NCBI GenBank assembly: GCA_950295325.1
Contig: OX485803.1
Coordinates: 16,740,001-16,804,000, forward strand
Length of the DNA: 64,000 nucleotides
Direction of reading: 5' to 3'
Source of the DNA: Polytrichum commune
Lineage: Eukaryota > Streptophyta > Polytrichopsida > Polytrichales > Polytrichaceae
This document shows positions 35,621 through 48,590 of this stretch, one piece after another. The notes under the pieces are model-generated. The model was not told where the DNA came from. It saw only the letters and a program-made list of their open reading frames with translations, and ran no database searches. The first letter of the stretch is position 1; each line of letters starts with the position of its first letter. The position numbers and the translations under genes were made by a program.

Positions 35621-37641
35621 GAGTGATCGGAAACGGCATTGGGGGAATATAATTAAACTTGAAACGGGGAAGGGGCTGGCGTTGCCTCTAATTAGCAAAT
35701 ATGCAAGGGGAGGGAAAGGCTGGCGTTCCCCTTATTTAGCAACTAAGCAAAGGCAGGGAAGGATGGTCACATGTAACCCATTTGTACATTCCCACTGCAA
35801 GTGCTTTACAGAATCTAGCTTTCCGGTACATTCTGGGTTTATGCAGTGCGGGCCGAGAGAGAGGCAGGCTACCACCCACCCACCAGCGGCAGCATCAGCA
35901 ACGATGGCGGGCGCCGCTTGATGGGGGGTTCGGAGCGAATCGCTGAAAATTCCTAGCGAATCGCACCACCCCGATCATCCTCGACACCGTGGAGGTCGGT
36001 TTAATGAACCCGATCACACGCTTTTTCCTGATGATTTTCGGCTACCCGCCGTCTCCTCGCAGTTGTGGCAACATTGGGGGAGGTTAAGCGTTTTCGGTGA
36101 TTTCTAAGCACTTCGTTCACCCGTGCATGTGTCTTTATGCGCTCGACATCGAAGGTGAGATTCGTGGCATGTGGTGCATTTCGATTTATGTGGTATACAT
36201 TACAAGAGTCATGCGAAATGTTGCCAAGGGGGAGAGCGTGTGTTTGTGATGGAAGTGCTGATGATGTACCTTCGATTTAATTTAATTTATTTTTTTGGTT
36301 TCTGTTTTGTTTTGTTTTGTTAGTTAGTTAGTTAATTTATTATTATTAAATTTTTTTCCCCCCTTCCTTTTTCGTGTGCGGGGAGTTCGGTCTGTGTAAT
36401 CTTTTCCCTCGGTGGCATCCTTCGCGATGTCTTTCTTCTCTAGTACCTCTGAGGTTAAGCAAGGGGGTTACATTCTTCCACATGTGATCCAGATCGGGAT
36501 TGAGGATATGTCCGCCCAAGGGTTCCAACATGCGGCTAACTCACTTTGGCTCTAGACACAGAGACATTTGAACATGTGTGTATTGCGAATGAGGATGATT
36601 TATTTTTTAGGCTATGTCGAGTTGCCCAACTGGGAATTAGTTAGGATTTGTGATGACACTGACTACATACACAGATGCTTCTGGCACCTATCTTCCTTTA
36701 GGCATTGGATTGGAATTCCTTTTGTGTAGCTTTGCAATGTACTTGCTCAGGCTGAGCAATTCTGATCGTTCTAGCGGATGGGGTTGGAAATGGGTTGGGG
36801 ACGCAAATCCAAAAGGCAATGTAGGGTTTGTTTTCGAGTCCGTTGTAGTCTATGGCTAGTAATGTTTGCAGCATTATGGGGGGGTTTCTAATTTAGTGCA
36901 TAGTCATGGGTAGCTGCCTCTTATGCCTGTGTCCACAGTCGCACAGGGGTGGATTTTCTGCCATTCATTTATGTAAGAGCATTCCGTTTGGAAGCCTGTT
37001 GGGAGGAAATTGTTTGACGCTTCATTCCATGAATTTTATTTGCCTGCAGTGCGGGAGCGGGAAATTAGAGCTTGAGGTTAGCAGTACATACGATCAGAAT
37101 TGTTTTGATGGTAAGGGGTAGCAACCTAGCGACAAGTAGCCCTATTTTTTCATTAAACAGGGTTCAAAGTGCTGGACTATGTGGCTGTCCATTCTGGTCT
37201 TAGATGTGTACCGTCCTTTGTCTTACCTCTTGGTATTTGACACCAGGGATCCTTTGCTTCTGAGTATTTTTTTGGATTGGGTTGTTGAGAATTGATGTGA
37301 TCTTCGTGGAGGAGGTGTGGTTATCTTTCGTGAATCTCGGAAAGATCAGTTCTTGTTCAGAATAGTTTTCACATTGCAGGGACTTAGTAGAGAAAATTGC
37401 CACAAATTAGTACATGGTATCTGTTGTAGGTTTATTGTTTCTCTAATCTGGATCCCAATGACATGCAGGCTAGGCTCTTGTGCAAAGGTTCTGAGACTGT
37501 CTTGAGTAGGATGAGACACTCTCCAGGTTTGCTTCAGGGAAGTGGGCTTAGGGATGCAGTTTGAGGATTGGGTGGATCAACAGAGACCAAGGATGACAAC
37601 TGGATGAAAGAAGTGTCCTGTTTAACTTGACTAGTCAGACA
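35620..37641 (+). promoter_or_regulatory. Promoter and 5-prime leader of the EDR2-like gene
   Basis: Composition changes sharply near 35.62 kb from AT-rich repeat to GC-richer sequence. Two diverged copies of a roughly 43-bp GGCTGGCGTT unit follow (about 35.68-35.76 kb), then a GA/CACCC-rich stretch. A five-codon upstream frame, ATGGCGGGCGCCGCTTGA, lies at 35904-35921. No long coding frame appears before 37.64 kb, so I read this as promoter plus untranslated leader, probably with one or more introns. A low-complexity TTTTG/TTAG/TTA run lies at about 36300-36357. The transcription start cannot be fixed from sequence alone. Confidence 0.45.
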
Positions 37642-37656
37642 ATGACTAGGACAACC

Positions 37657-40600
37657 ATGGAGGGATGGATGGTTCGGTATGGTCGGCGGAAGATTGGACG
37701 GACCTTCTTCCACAAACGCTATTTTGTCCTGGAACCTCTTGTTCTAGCATACTATAAGCGAAAGCCATCTGACAAAGAGGTGCACAATTGCTCCAACCTT
37801 GACAAATTATTGTTGATGGAAACTTGCTGGTGGCAAATGATTTTAGAATTTAGAGCCTTGATTAACAGCTTTCTTCATATTTCAATGCAATTATAGTATT
37901 TGAACTATTGACATGGAGAGCAGCCAATGAAATGAATTTGTATATCCTAATTAAGGGAATCCGTAGTGATAGGATTCTTGTGTATGAGGAATACAAAAAG
38001 TCATTTTATATAGCTGGGCCTGGTTGTAAGGGCATTTTCCAAGTTTGCGCAGGATTTGTGCCTTGAATGCGGATACCGAGGTGATTACTGTGAAATCCCA
38101 ATGGTTTCTAGTAAGGAGGTGCAGTCTTCCAAAGTATTCTATAACTGGAGGAAGGAGAGTTTTGTTAGTCAAGATGGAACGTCCTGACTTTATCTCTGGC
38201 TTGTTATTCAGGTCCCTTTGAAAACCCTGCCTATCGATGGAAACTGTAGGGTGGAAGATCGAGGGCTTGAGACCCATCATGGTCATGTATGTAAAATTCT
38301 CTCTTCTCATTCTGGTCACTGACTGTACTTTTGATGCCAATTAATTGTTTATGCTAACTTTAGATAGAGATATCTACTGTAGTGTCATGAAAACTTAGAT
38401 TTGCTAAATATATGTGTTTGAATATGTACACAATTCCCCAAAACACGAAGAGAATGTGAAGTGCCCCAAGGTAAACATCCTTTTGTGTGGGTTCCAATGA
38501 AGTCACATAGAGTGATCTTGCTGCATGAGTGAGTAATATTAGTTCCACTGTGTTGTCCTGAAGAACATGGTATCTGCTGATAGGCAACATTGAAATAACA
38601 TGGCTGTCTGTCCTGTCTTTATTGCAGTCTGTTTATGTTCTTTCAATATACAACAAGAAGGACAAATCTCTCCGCATCACAGTACATTCCCACCCTCTGT
38701 TGTTATCCTAGGCAATTTTTGTGGTACCTTGGTTCAATTCCTCCTTTCTAGGTATTGTGAATCATTGATAGACTGTTCTGAAGTTCCTCTGGAGATTTCC
38801 TATGTTCCAAGGCTCCTCTTATGTATTGATACCCTACGAATTGTAATTCAAGCCTCTGTGATTAATATCTTGTTGTGTCTGGATCTTAAGTAGAGCAGCA
38901 TGGATCCCTTGTTTTGCTGTCCATCATTTGGGCTCTCTTGCAACATTGACATCTCTGCCTTTGCATTTCAATACAGATGGCAGCCTTCACTGTTATGGAG
39001 GCATCTGCATGGAAGGAGTCCTTAGAGAAAGTAATTGACCAGGTATGGAACATATCACTTTTTCTAGGTCATTTTCTTAACACTTGATCCTGAGTTTCTA
39101 CTAATTTGATGTTGTGATCACCGTCAAGCAGGAAAAGTTCAGCAGTGCATTTCATGTGTTGTACACTCACCAATACATATTAGTCTTAAAACTTTAAATT
39201 ATGTTCTGGGGAAGCTAGCAGCAATCAAAAGCTAATTGAGGCTGGGAATGACATTTGCAGTACCTGAACCTACATTCAAACATTGGGAGCATGACCTTTC
39301 CGCCCTCCCAGCACAAAGCACAGGAAGATGGAGAACGTAATGCATCATCATCTGACCGTGATAGCCAGTATGTGCTCTGCGGCTTCTGATCCTAGTGTTT
39401 TTTGGTCAATAGTTGAATGGCTATTCTGACATCTGAGTAGTGTATGCAGATGGACATGTATTATAGGTTGCGAATCCTGAATTTTACATATTTGTGCGAT
39501 GTGCCTTTCCAGGGGTAATAGCTGCAAATCTCAACTCGAGGATGATGATGAAAAAGAACAAACTCATATGCGGAGGAAGACTATTGGAAATGGTAATGAA
39601 TCACTACTCTCCAGTTGAGAGGCTTGGAGTATTATCTGGATATGAAGCCAGAATGCCTTGCTTTGTGTTGTTTGGTGTTGTTTTACACTTCGTCATTTCC
39701 ATGCTGTCAGGAAATCAGTTACTTGTTGTTTCACTCCTTTTATGTTGGTTCACACTGCCAAGCTAATCACTCTTGTAATATTAAGCGGTTGCTGTGTGGC
39801 ATTTATGTATTATGCAGGGCCTCCAGAAGCATTGGAGGATTGGAGTAATGGGTTTGAGCCAAGGTGGGGTAATTTGGATGCCGCTGTGGCTGCTTCAGCT
39901 AGACGGCATTGGCACCTTGTACGGTGTCAGAATGGCAAGTCAAGATGACATCACATCTCCTTTAAGCATATTTTATTGCTATACTGTTGTCATCGATAAA
40001 CTATATTCTAGTTGCCTGTGATATTTACAAGGGGGAGTTTTTCTCTGCAGGGCTTCGATTCTTTGAGGAAGTGCCGGATGCTGACCAGATTGTAAGTGTG
40101 GCTTGACGGTGTGGTTAACCCCTATCATTCAGCATTTTGAATACAAACTAGAAACCTGCCAACAGGCAAAGAGCTTGGTGTGCTTTAGAGGGGATATGGT
40201 CCATATCTAAGCAAGAAAATTCTTGCAGGCGCAGAGCCGATGCAGGGCAATGAAGGCAGTTGGAGTGGTGGAAGCATCCTGTGCAGATATTTTTGAGCTT
40301 ATTATGGGCATTGATGAGACTCGCTATGAGTAAGAATCTTTGTACTTCCTCAGTATGGTTTCTGTGCTCAAATTTTCAAATTGAAGCTTTTGTCTCTGTC
40401 CCATGCTGGTGAAAAGTACAGTGCTTGTCTGGTGTCTAGTGGTTTTGATGTCCTTTATATCTAGAATTCAGATGGTTTTTGCCCTAAAGAGAGACATTGT
40501 TATATTATCTGCTCTGGGACTTGTATTCATCATGGCACTTGTTGATATGTCTGGGTACTTGTTGCAGATGGGACTGCAGTTTTCATGAAGGCAAGTTAGT

Positions 40601-43600
40601 GCAGGAGGTTGATGGGCACACTACTATTCTCTATCATCGATTGCAATTAGATTTTCTCCCAATGTAAGTTAAAACAAAAACTTAAAAGAGCGTTGAACTG
40701 GATATTAGATGCCTACTAAAGCCTTGATCATTGTGGACCCATTCTGTCCTGTCATCCCAGCATTTTTCCCCATACTTCTGTTAAGTCTTATCTGCAAAAC
40801 ATTTCATAGATCCGTGTGTTTCCTCTCTGCTCTACCATGTTTGGAATTTGTCTAGTTATGTTCATTATGGTTCTTTCTGTTACTGACATCACCAATATTT
40901 GTCTGCTTTATTTATGCTTTTATGGTCATCTGCCCCTCTTGAAGTCAAGTAATACTTGCCTACAGTTCAATTCCATGATTGCCACATTCTTTGTCATCTT
41001 TATTTCTCATCAGGACAGTGGAAGTTGGAACCTTCTTGAAGTCTCTTTAATATAGCAATCCAGTGATTTATCAGTTTCTGGCGTCCCCCCCTTTTAAAAA
41101 AAAAACTGAATACCTTTGAAAGCTTTGCAGTAACTTTTTGTCATTTTTCTTGGGTATTATAGGATACCACAATCTAATAACACAAATTCTTTCCAGGTTA
41201 CTTTGGCCTCGTGACCTTTGCTATGTCCGTTACTGGCGCCGCAATGATGATGGAAGTTATGGTAGTAAACCTATTACTCTTATTTATACCTCATTAGTAT
41301 GAGCAATAGTTTATTCTTTTTGCAAAGAAATGTACTTGCTCATTTTAAGCAGTTGTATATTGACATGATTATGAGCATATCAATGTCTTGGCCTACCCTG
41401 AACAAGGAACAAGCATCTGGCTGCCATACAGTTAGTAGGTTTTTCCCTGAATAAACTTGGAGTTTATTTGAAGATACTGTAGCTCTATTTTCTGATTCTT
41501 TTATATTCAATTTGGTCTTCAGTTATTTTATTTCGTTCAAGGGAGCACCCAAGTTGTCCTCCTCAGCCAGGGTGTGTTCGAGCTCACATTGAGAGTAAGT
41601 TTTTTACGCTTTGGTTTTTCAAATAACTTTCACAAAGTTTCATGCGGCTGTTGATCTGATGCATTCTATACCTTCTATCTACGTTTCATTTACCCAGCGC
41701 TAGATTTTATGGTCCCTTGTAAGGGAACATGACACCTTATACATGATCAAAGGATGAGGTGAATGGTCCTGGAGTTTTGTTACTTAGATTGCGCATATAA
41801 CCTTGCAAGCATGAGCCTTTAGCTCTATAAGAATAATCGTGCTTACATTGGCATGAAATGCAACATCACAAGGACTGAGTCTTCAATAATGAATTCTTAT
41901 CAGAGAGGGTGTATGTCATGTAGGTGGAGGCTTTACCATAGATCCTCTAAAGACACGGGCAAATGGAGAGATGCGAGCACGAGTGCAGCAGTTGGTGCAG
42001 ATTGATCTTAAGGGTTGGGGTGCAAATTACCTTCCATCATGTCATCACCATAGTGTGATTCAAATACTCAACAGCGTTGCTGGTAAATAATGTCAGCAGT
42101 TCTTTTTGTTTGGATTTTGCACATGGGTTGTCATGCCTTTTGACCAGTATCTACTTGTCCTGGATTACTGAGTGTGCCTCATACTGGATAACTCTCAGCC
42201 CTTGTAATGCGGCATTAATCTATGAGTTATTGGAAGCTCATAACTATCATCATAACACTTTGGATTTACTGGATTCAGTGCATTGTTTATGGCCATTAAT
42301 TGGAGTCAGTACATGTTTAGGGCTGAGGGAGTGGTTTGCGCAAAGAGATGGAAGTCATGTTCTTCCACCTGCACAAAGGATGGCCAAACTGGGATCTGAA
42401 CTGCTACCAGGAAAGCTGCGAAAGCGGCATACGCCCAAGAAAGTGGCTTCCTTTTCTGAGATGTTCTCAGCAGGCAATCGCTCAGCATTTGACGAGTCAG
42501 AGATTGAGGATGAAGACTTTTATGATGATTCTGAGGTGAATTTGCTACCCTTTGGAGTTACATTATTCACATATTTCTAGGTGTGGTCATGGTATAATTT
42601 ATTTTTGCTGAACTTCTGCTCAAATACTGGTAGAGTACATGAATTACACTGTACAGTAATGCTCCATGAGTTTGGTGATTTGGTTCCTAGTACTGCGCTG
42701 AGAATTAAGTGGGAGTGATGACAGCGTGTCCCCTCCATGCGTGAAGAAGTAAATCATTCAAGGTCATTGTCAGGACCAATGGTAAGGCAGACTTAATGTG
42801 ACTCTACCTACTTTTGTGACTTAATTTTGTTAGCATGGAGGGCTTGTTAAAGTCACCATGTTGTTTGGTGAGTAGGCAAATGAGTTCAGGATTCCACTAT
42901 ATTGATAATCATCTCAGTGGGAATGGGTTGGTTTGCAGCCAAATTTTGGGTTAGATTCTATCGGCCTACCAGGTTCCAAATCAGCCGGTCAACTGCACTC
43001 ATGGCCTGGAGGTGCTTCTCTGCACAGATGTAGTCTCATTAAGAGTGATCTAGAACAAAGGGCACTCAATACCCAAATGCACATTACAGCATGAAATGAT
43101 TTATGTATGAGAGTGACTGAATTTTGGGATACAAGTAGGGATTTGTAAGTGCTCATGTCTAATTGAGAGCTGAAGTACATCGTTAGACATTTTTCTTCCA
43201 TGAGATTGAAAGTCACTGACTTTGTTCATGGCTATTTCTGCAGATGATATGGAGCCACCTCCAGAAGCTTTTGACTTGTCAATATATCATGGTTCCTTAA
43301 ACAAGGGTGATCATGAAAATGGGAAAAACTGCTGGAGTATTCCAGATAGCAATGGCTTCCGAGTTCGAAGCAAGCGTTTTCTACTTGACAGATCGAAGGT
43401 GAGCCTATCTCTTCCTAACATCTGTCATTTATATTTGTTTGATTGTTCCTTCATGAAGGCAGTGACATGAGGATCTTGCATCTGTTCAGAGTTTTTGTTC
43501 CTCTATTTAACGGCCTGCATCCAACGTCAGAGCTTACAAATCTTTGATGGCAGACTCCTGCAGGTGAACCACTGATGCAACTGGTGGCGGTAGATTGGTT

Positions 43601-45598
43601 TAAAGACGCCAAGCGTATTGACCATGTTGCCAGGCACAAGAGTTCTGTTGCTCAGGTAAGAGAAGCTTGCCATACTCCTTGATGTCCTACTCTACATAGT
43701 GGTATTACAGTACTTCTCCTGAAAGTGAGATGTTTTAAGAGCTTTGTTTTGATTATAGTCTATGTAAGGCCAGATTAAGTGCAGTCTCCTGAGAAGTGTT
43801 AGTATATCACCTACTAGAGTGTTTACAGAAAACTCGAGAGTATCTAGCTCTATGCACTGACGTTAACTGAGCTTGAAGCCTCTTGTTGGTATGGAGTCTA
43901 GATTACACCAAGCTATGTGTTGTAATCAGATGGTTTCCAGTGGTGGTATCCGAAGTTCAAATTGTCAGTAGCTCATGCAGAAGGTTCATCAGCTGTTTCT
44001 TCTTAACTGATTATGTTGCAATGTCCATACTCAAGGTGGCTGCTGAGAAGGGGTTCTTCACCATTGCATTTAATGTTCAGGTGGGACATTTTTGCTTTTG
44101 GACTTTTGATTTCCTAGTCTTTTTTACAGGACATGACAAGACACATCATTGATGTAAAATAGTATGTCCTTACTTGAGGGTTTTGCACTTCTAAGACAAC
44201 ATTTTAAGAAGTATGGAACTCAAGCCATCTATATTCTGGGTTGGTAATGCAGGTCCCTGCAACTTCACATTATAGCATGGTCTTCTATTTTGTTGCGCCC
44301 AAGGCACTACAACAGGGCTCCCTGCTGCAACGTTTTGTGGATGGAGATGACAGTTTTCGCAATAGTCGTCTTAAACTCATCCCCTCAGTTCCTAAGGTAC
44401 ACTGTTATCGAATCAACCCTATTAGCAGCGTATTTCTCTATCTTCCACTCGTGGTTTCTCTTTGGTCGTTCTTTGGCTTTTCCAAAGAAACTGACGCCTT
44501 CTACATCACCTATTCCCCACAGTAGCCTTTTCATGATGTGTTTCAGATTGCCAGATGTTTCGCTAATTCCTGTTTTCTTGCTATCCAGGGATCTTGGATT
44601 GTGAGACAGAGTGTAGGCACTACACCTTGCATTCTAGGCAAAGCTGTGGATTGCACTTATCACCGCGGTCCTAAGTATCTTGAGGTGAACATCCTATTCT
44701 CTGCACATGCACTTGTATTCATTATTCTGGCTCAAGGTAGCATAGAACTACCCCCAGATTTGTTGACAGTTGGGTTCACCCTCAATGCCTAAAAGTTCTT
44801 AAACAGGTGGAAAACTGTCCTGACATCTGGTCAATTATTTATTTCTAACAGAGAACTCGCAGTACTTTCTGGATGCCGTTTTAGAACTAAAAAGAGTGTG
44901 GTTCCAGGTTGATGTAGACATTGGGTCATCAACAGTTGCAAATGGGGTGCTTGGCCTTGTGTTTGGCGTGGTGACATCATTGGTTGTTGACATGGGCTTT
45001 CTGATTCAGGTATTTCCATGCTATCTAAAATTGGTGACAGATATTGCATTAAAGAAATAGGAATAGGTGGAGTTAGAATAAGGTAGACTTATCTTAATTG
45101 GACACCTATATTTGAGTGGTATGCGGTTAGGTGTGGCTTCAAGAACGTATACCAAAAAGACATGTTTAAAAGAGATTGGACTATGTGCTTAAAATACGAT
45201 AACCATTCTAGGCTTAATAGTCAACATAATGGGGGGGGACCTATATGACCAATTAATGAGCCCAAGAATTTCCAATTTGACAACAAATAAGATGTTCATA
45301 TGAACTCTGGAGATTATGGGGAAAGTGGCTACGGTCTCAATTAGATTTGCTAACCATCTCACACTAATTACGTGTTTCATATCCTAGAGAAGTGGGCTAG
45401 TTGGAAAAGTCACCCAATAAGACCCATCTACCTTAGTTCGAAATGTATTTGAGCAATTGTTCTGGTCTGAAAACCAAGAATTGAACCGTTGTGCAGGGAA
45501 ATGGCATGGACGAGCTTCCAGAGCGCCTGATTGGTGCTGTGCGTGTTTCACATTTGGTGCTCTCATGTGCAATCCCCCCACCACAGGATGGAGAATAG
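37657..45598 (+). CDS. EDR2-like protein: PH, START and DUF1336 (EDR2_C) domains, about 21 coding exons
   Basis: This is a homologue of Arabidopsis ENHANCED DISEASE RESISTANCE 2, a lipid-binding PH-START protein that restrains salicylate-dependent defence and cell death. Exons: 37657-37779, 38212-38286, 38628-38681, 38977-39042, 39261-39367, 39513-39592, 39818-39934, 40051-40091, 40229-40329, 40568-40663, 41197-41261, 41523-41594, 41924-42082, 42321-42535, 43244-43398, 43554-43655, 44036-44080, 44253-44396, 44589-44684, 44908-45009 and 45497-45598. They give about 705 residues, against 718 in EDR2. The PH domain opens with MEGWMVRYGRRKIGR. The START region includes RAMKAVGVVEA and LCYVRYWRRNDDGSY. 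The C-terminal domain includes VAVDWFKDAKRIDHVAR and LIGAVRVSHL. An in-frame ATG at 37642 is an alternative start; 37657 has the better context (ACCATGG) and fits the family. The exon 7 donor is GC. The junction between 42535 and 43244 is out of phase, so a small exon or another splice site is missing from my model. Confidence 0.92.
45060..45310 (+). repeat. Dispersed repeat (family A) inside the last intron of the EDR2-like gene
   Basis: This copy carries the family landmarks in order: GACACCTATATTTGAGTGGT, then GGTTAGGTGTGG, then AAAAGACATGTTTAAAAGAG, then GATTGGACTATG, then AGTCAACATAATGG. The same order is seen at 6.44-6.65, 26.3-26.5, 26.72-26.95 and 27.2-27.5 kb. It lies between exons ending at 45009 and starting at 45497, both with good splice sites, so it is intronic and does not break the gene. 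Confidence 0.75.
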
Positions 45599-46988
45599 AT
45601 TGACTGGATCAGTATTGTTGTCATCATCTTCAGTACATCCAGTTAGAAATGCTATTTACCAGTTTCTCTCTTTTATTCAGGAAGGCCTGCCTACTCCCCA
45701 TATTTATTCTTGAGCACTATAGGCGCAATGCAATTCCTAATTTTATCTTTGATAACCAGGCGTTATCCATAATTTAAGTTCTGGAATTTGACTACATTTG
45801 AATTGTCATTCTCTCAGCATGTATGTGTATACCTTATGCCATTCTAAACACTCTTCAATTTATTGTGTGTTATTGTGGCTAGAAATTTCTCTGGAGTTGC
45901 CATTGGTGGGTTTAGGGAACATGAAAGTCATTTTCCGGTGATCATGGGAGCGTTCCAAACACTGCAAGCAAACCTGCTAATAGAACTTTTATGCATTGCT
46001 ACACTAAATATGATGTTTAGTGTCACCAATGTTTAGTGTTCTTCTGTCATTTTGTTTTCTAAATGAAACGATTTTACAAAAATATGCAGATATAATTCCA
46101 TGATAGCTGCCCCACAAATAATCATGCTAAATGTTGGCATATGGGGACATTAACCAAATTTCGGACAAACAATCTTTTGGAATGCCACAATTACAAAGAG
46201 CATCCGATTAAATTTATTTCTTAGCCCATAGCATACATAGTATTCACACCCAAACAACACAAACCTATAGTGATGGATTGCATGTCTTTCTTTGTTTTTT
46301 TGGAATTTTTTGGAATTTTTTTTTCCCTCTACCTTATTCCTCCCCACTTCCTTTTGCATGATTATAAACAACTGCTTCTTTCCACCATTTCATAACCTTA
46401 GCGAAATTTGTGGTTTGAGGATATCCTCTAGTTGTGCCTTCACTGACATTATGCATTTGGCACTTCACATGGCAAAAACTTGCAATCATGTTCTCATTTT
46501 CTTTCTACCAATTAGACATCCCAAACTTTAATCATGAAAGCAAATGAACCTTGCTCTTTTGTGGAAGTGCGTTGGTTTCTACCATCCATTTCTCAACCTT
46601 TTTTTGGCCCCTCCACCCCTCCTTTCCCATTGATTGATTGATTGATTGATTTTATTTATATTTTTTAGATATAAAATTTAATTTTCTCCATTTAGCTTGT
46701 TGTTGTTTCTTTTTCCAAAATCATGTCTAGATCTCATTTGTTAGATGTGTCCGTTAACCATTATTATCAACAATGCGGGCTTTAGGTCCAAGATCCAATG
46801 GTTTTGTTGTTGCACCTTGTGCCATACTCCTTTCATTTGAATGCGAGCTCTTGGTCAACCAAATGCCGGTTCGTGATTGATGTGTCTAATTTTGATTTGA
46901 ATGTGATGATCAAGGTTATGTGTCAATAATAGAGCAACAACTGTTTGCGAGAATAATCCCATTGGAATTAGTGACCTTGCACTAATAG
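45599..46988. other. 3-prime flank of the EDR2-like gene and gene-free sequence
   Basis: The 3-prime UTR follows the TAG at 45596-45598; I could not fix a polyadenylation site. Beyond it the sequence is AT-rich with T-runs and a GATT microsatellite. Confidence 0.4.
46631..46652. repeat. GATT microsatellite
   Basis: Five GATT units follow a C-rich stretch in gene-free sequence. Confidence 0.85.
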
Positions 46989-47305
46989 TACACCTTAAAC
47001 TCCGTAATATCAACCCCCATAATGTGACCTCCATAATGTCACTCCCGGGCGATGTGGCATATGCATGCACCAACATTCAACAAGTAGCATAAGAAGAAGG
47101 AGGTGACACTCCACCTGTTGACACATTGATATCAAGTGGAGTGGACCACACCGCACTAGTAAAATGTTGCACTTTGTGTTATTCCATAATGTCACATGCT
47201 ACACTAATTCTATAGCATCACGCATCCATGTTAACACTACAAAACTCCGAAATATCATGTGCACTTTGGTTGCCACATGTGCGATACTATGGAGTTTAGG
47301 GTGTA
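46989..47305. mobile_element. Inverted-repeat element with TACACC(C/T)TAAACTCC ends
   Basis: The left end TACACCTTAAACTCCGTAAT and the right end GGAGTTTAGGGTGTA form inverted repeats of about 20 bases with a few mismatches. The interior (GTTGCACTTTGTGTTATTCC and on, then CACGCATCCATGTTAAC) matches a partial copy at 3760-3950. It has no coding capacity. Confidence 0.55.
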
Positions 47306-47342
47306 TCTCCATCCTAGACTGGATGGTAGTGGTGCTCAAGGG

Positions 47343-47735
47343 CAGTGTTCAAGATTGAAGCCCTCATATGAGTTTCATTTTGAAGGGCTCTCAAATTTCA
47401 ACCCTTCAGCTGAAGGGCTAGTTCAAATCCAAGACGTCAATTCAAGAATATAGAAATGAAATACAAAACTCATATTAAACTTGTGCATGAATTATATGGT
47501 ACATGTTTCCAGTACAATGTGAAGAATAAAGAATCAACCATCTAACTCCACTTCTTGTAGTGACAATGCCCTACACTTGTTGGTTCTTGTGGTGGGCATA
47601 TTGTATTGAGGACTTCAAGTGGCGTCTTCATTTTTCAATTTGGAGTTGCGTTTTGAAAGGTTGTTTTGAAAGAGGTATATTTTGAAGGGCCAAATTGCGT
47701 TTGAAGGGCATTGAAGACTTCAAACTTGAACACTG
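47343..47735. mobile_element. Non-autonomous hAT-like element, 393 bp
   Basis: The ends CAGTGTTCAAGATTGAAG and CTTCAAACTTGAACACTG are imperfect inverted repeats (one mismatch over 18 bases). They are flanked by the 8-bp direct repeat CTCAAGGG at 47335-47342 and 47736-47743. The CAG-type end and 8-bp duplication fit hAT. The interior repeats TTGAAGGGC motifs and has no coding capacity. Confidence 0.85.
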
Positions 47736-48429
47736 CTCAAGGGGACTCCTGGTTCCATTGCACCCTCGATGTTGGTCCAACTCAGTAATTCTCTGAAGGC
47801 TTTGTGATATGCATATTAAAAAGTGAACTTACACACAAGGTTGAGTAATGTTAATTCAACTAATTTTTTTTCCATAGAAACCATCAATATATACCTTAAG
47901 TAGATAGCTAGTGTAACACTGAGTAATGTTTTGAAAAAAAAACTCTGTAAAATTTGAGATATAACGGCCAAGATAGAAGACATCAAATGAAAGTAGTGTT
48001 AGATACGGTGCACGAATGTTTTTTCATACAAGCGCGCCTCATTCGTTTACCATAAAGCCCTAAAATAACACACATTATATACAAAGTTCCATAGGTTATT
48101 TTATACAGTTTATTGGCGCTGAAATTAGATTCAAAGACCCCACACTAGTTTGATCCAAGCCATTTGGGATGAATCAATAAAAAATGTATAAGTTAGATGT
48201 GTGTTTTTCAAATGTTTTTCTCTTTGCACCCACTTCTCATAGGACATGAAACACATAACTAGTGTGAGATAATTAGCAAATCGAAATTGTGCCCATAGTC
48301 ACTTGCCTCATGATTTTCTGAGCTCATATGAATATCTTATTCATGACCAAAGTTAAGATTTTGTGCTCGTTAAGTGGTCATATATGTCTCGCCAATCATG
48401 TTGAACGCTGAGCTTACAATAGTTTACAC

Positions 48430-48590
48430 ATTTTGAGCACGTATCAAATCTTTATTACACACATGTCTTTTTGGTATTTGGTCTCAGATCCACACCTAAC
48501 TACATACCACTAAAATATAGATGTTTGGATTATTGCTATGTTGAATTAGACACCTATACCTCAAGGGTTCAAGTTTCTTTATGTTAGATG
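48430..48590 (-). repeat. Family A dispersed repeat copy, reverse orientation
   Basis: It reads ACATGTCTTTTTGGTATTTG, then CAGATCCACACCTAACTACA, then ATAGATGTTTGG. This is the complement of the family A order. A partial forward copy lies at about 33850-34010 as well. Confidence 0.6.

Noticed and set aside
35619-35921. A 100-codon frame in the EDR2-like leader
   Set aside because: It is built on a direct duplication and GC-rich leader sequence, with no motif; more likely promoter or UTR.
42077-42580. A 167-codon plus-strand frame presented as one protein
   Set aside because: It begins in an intron and reads into exon 14 of the EDR2-like gene; only 42321-42535 is exonic by family similarity and splice sites.
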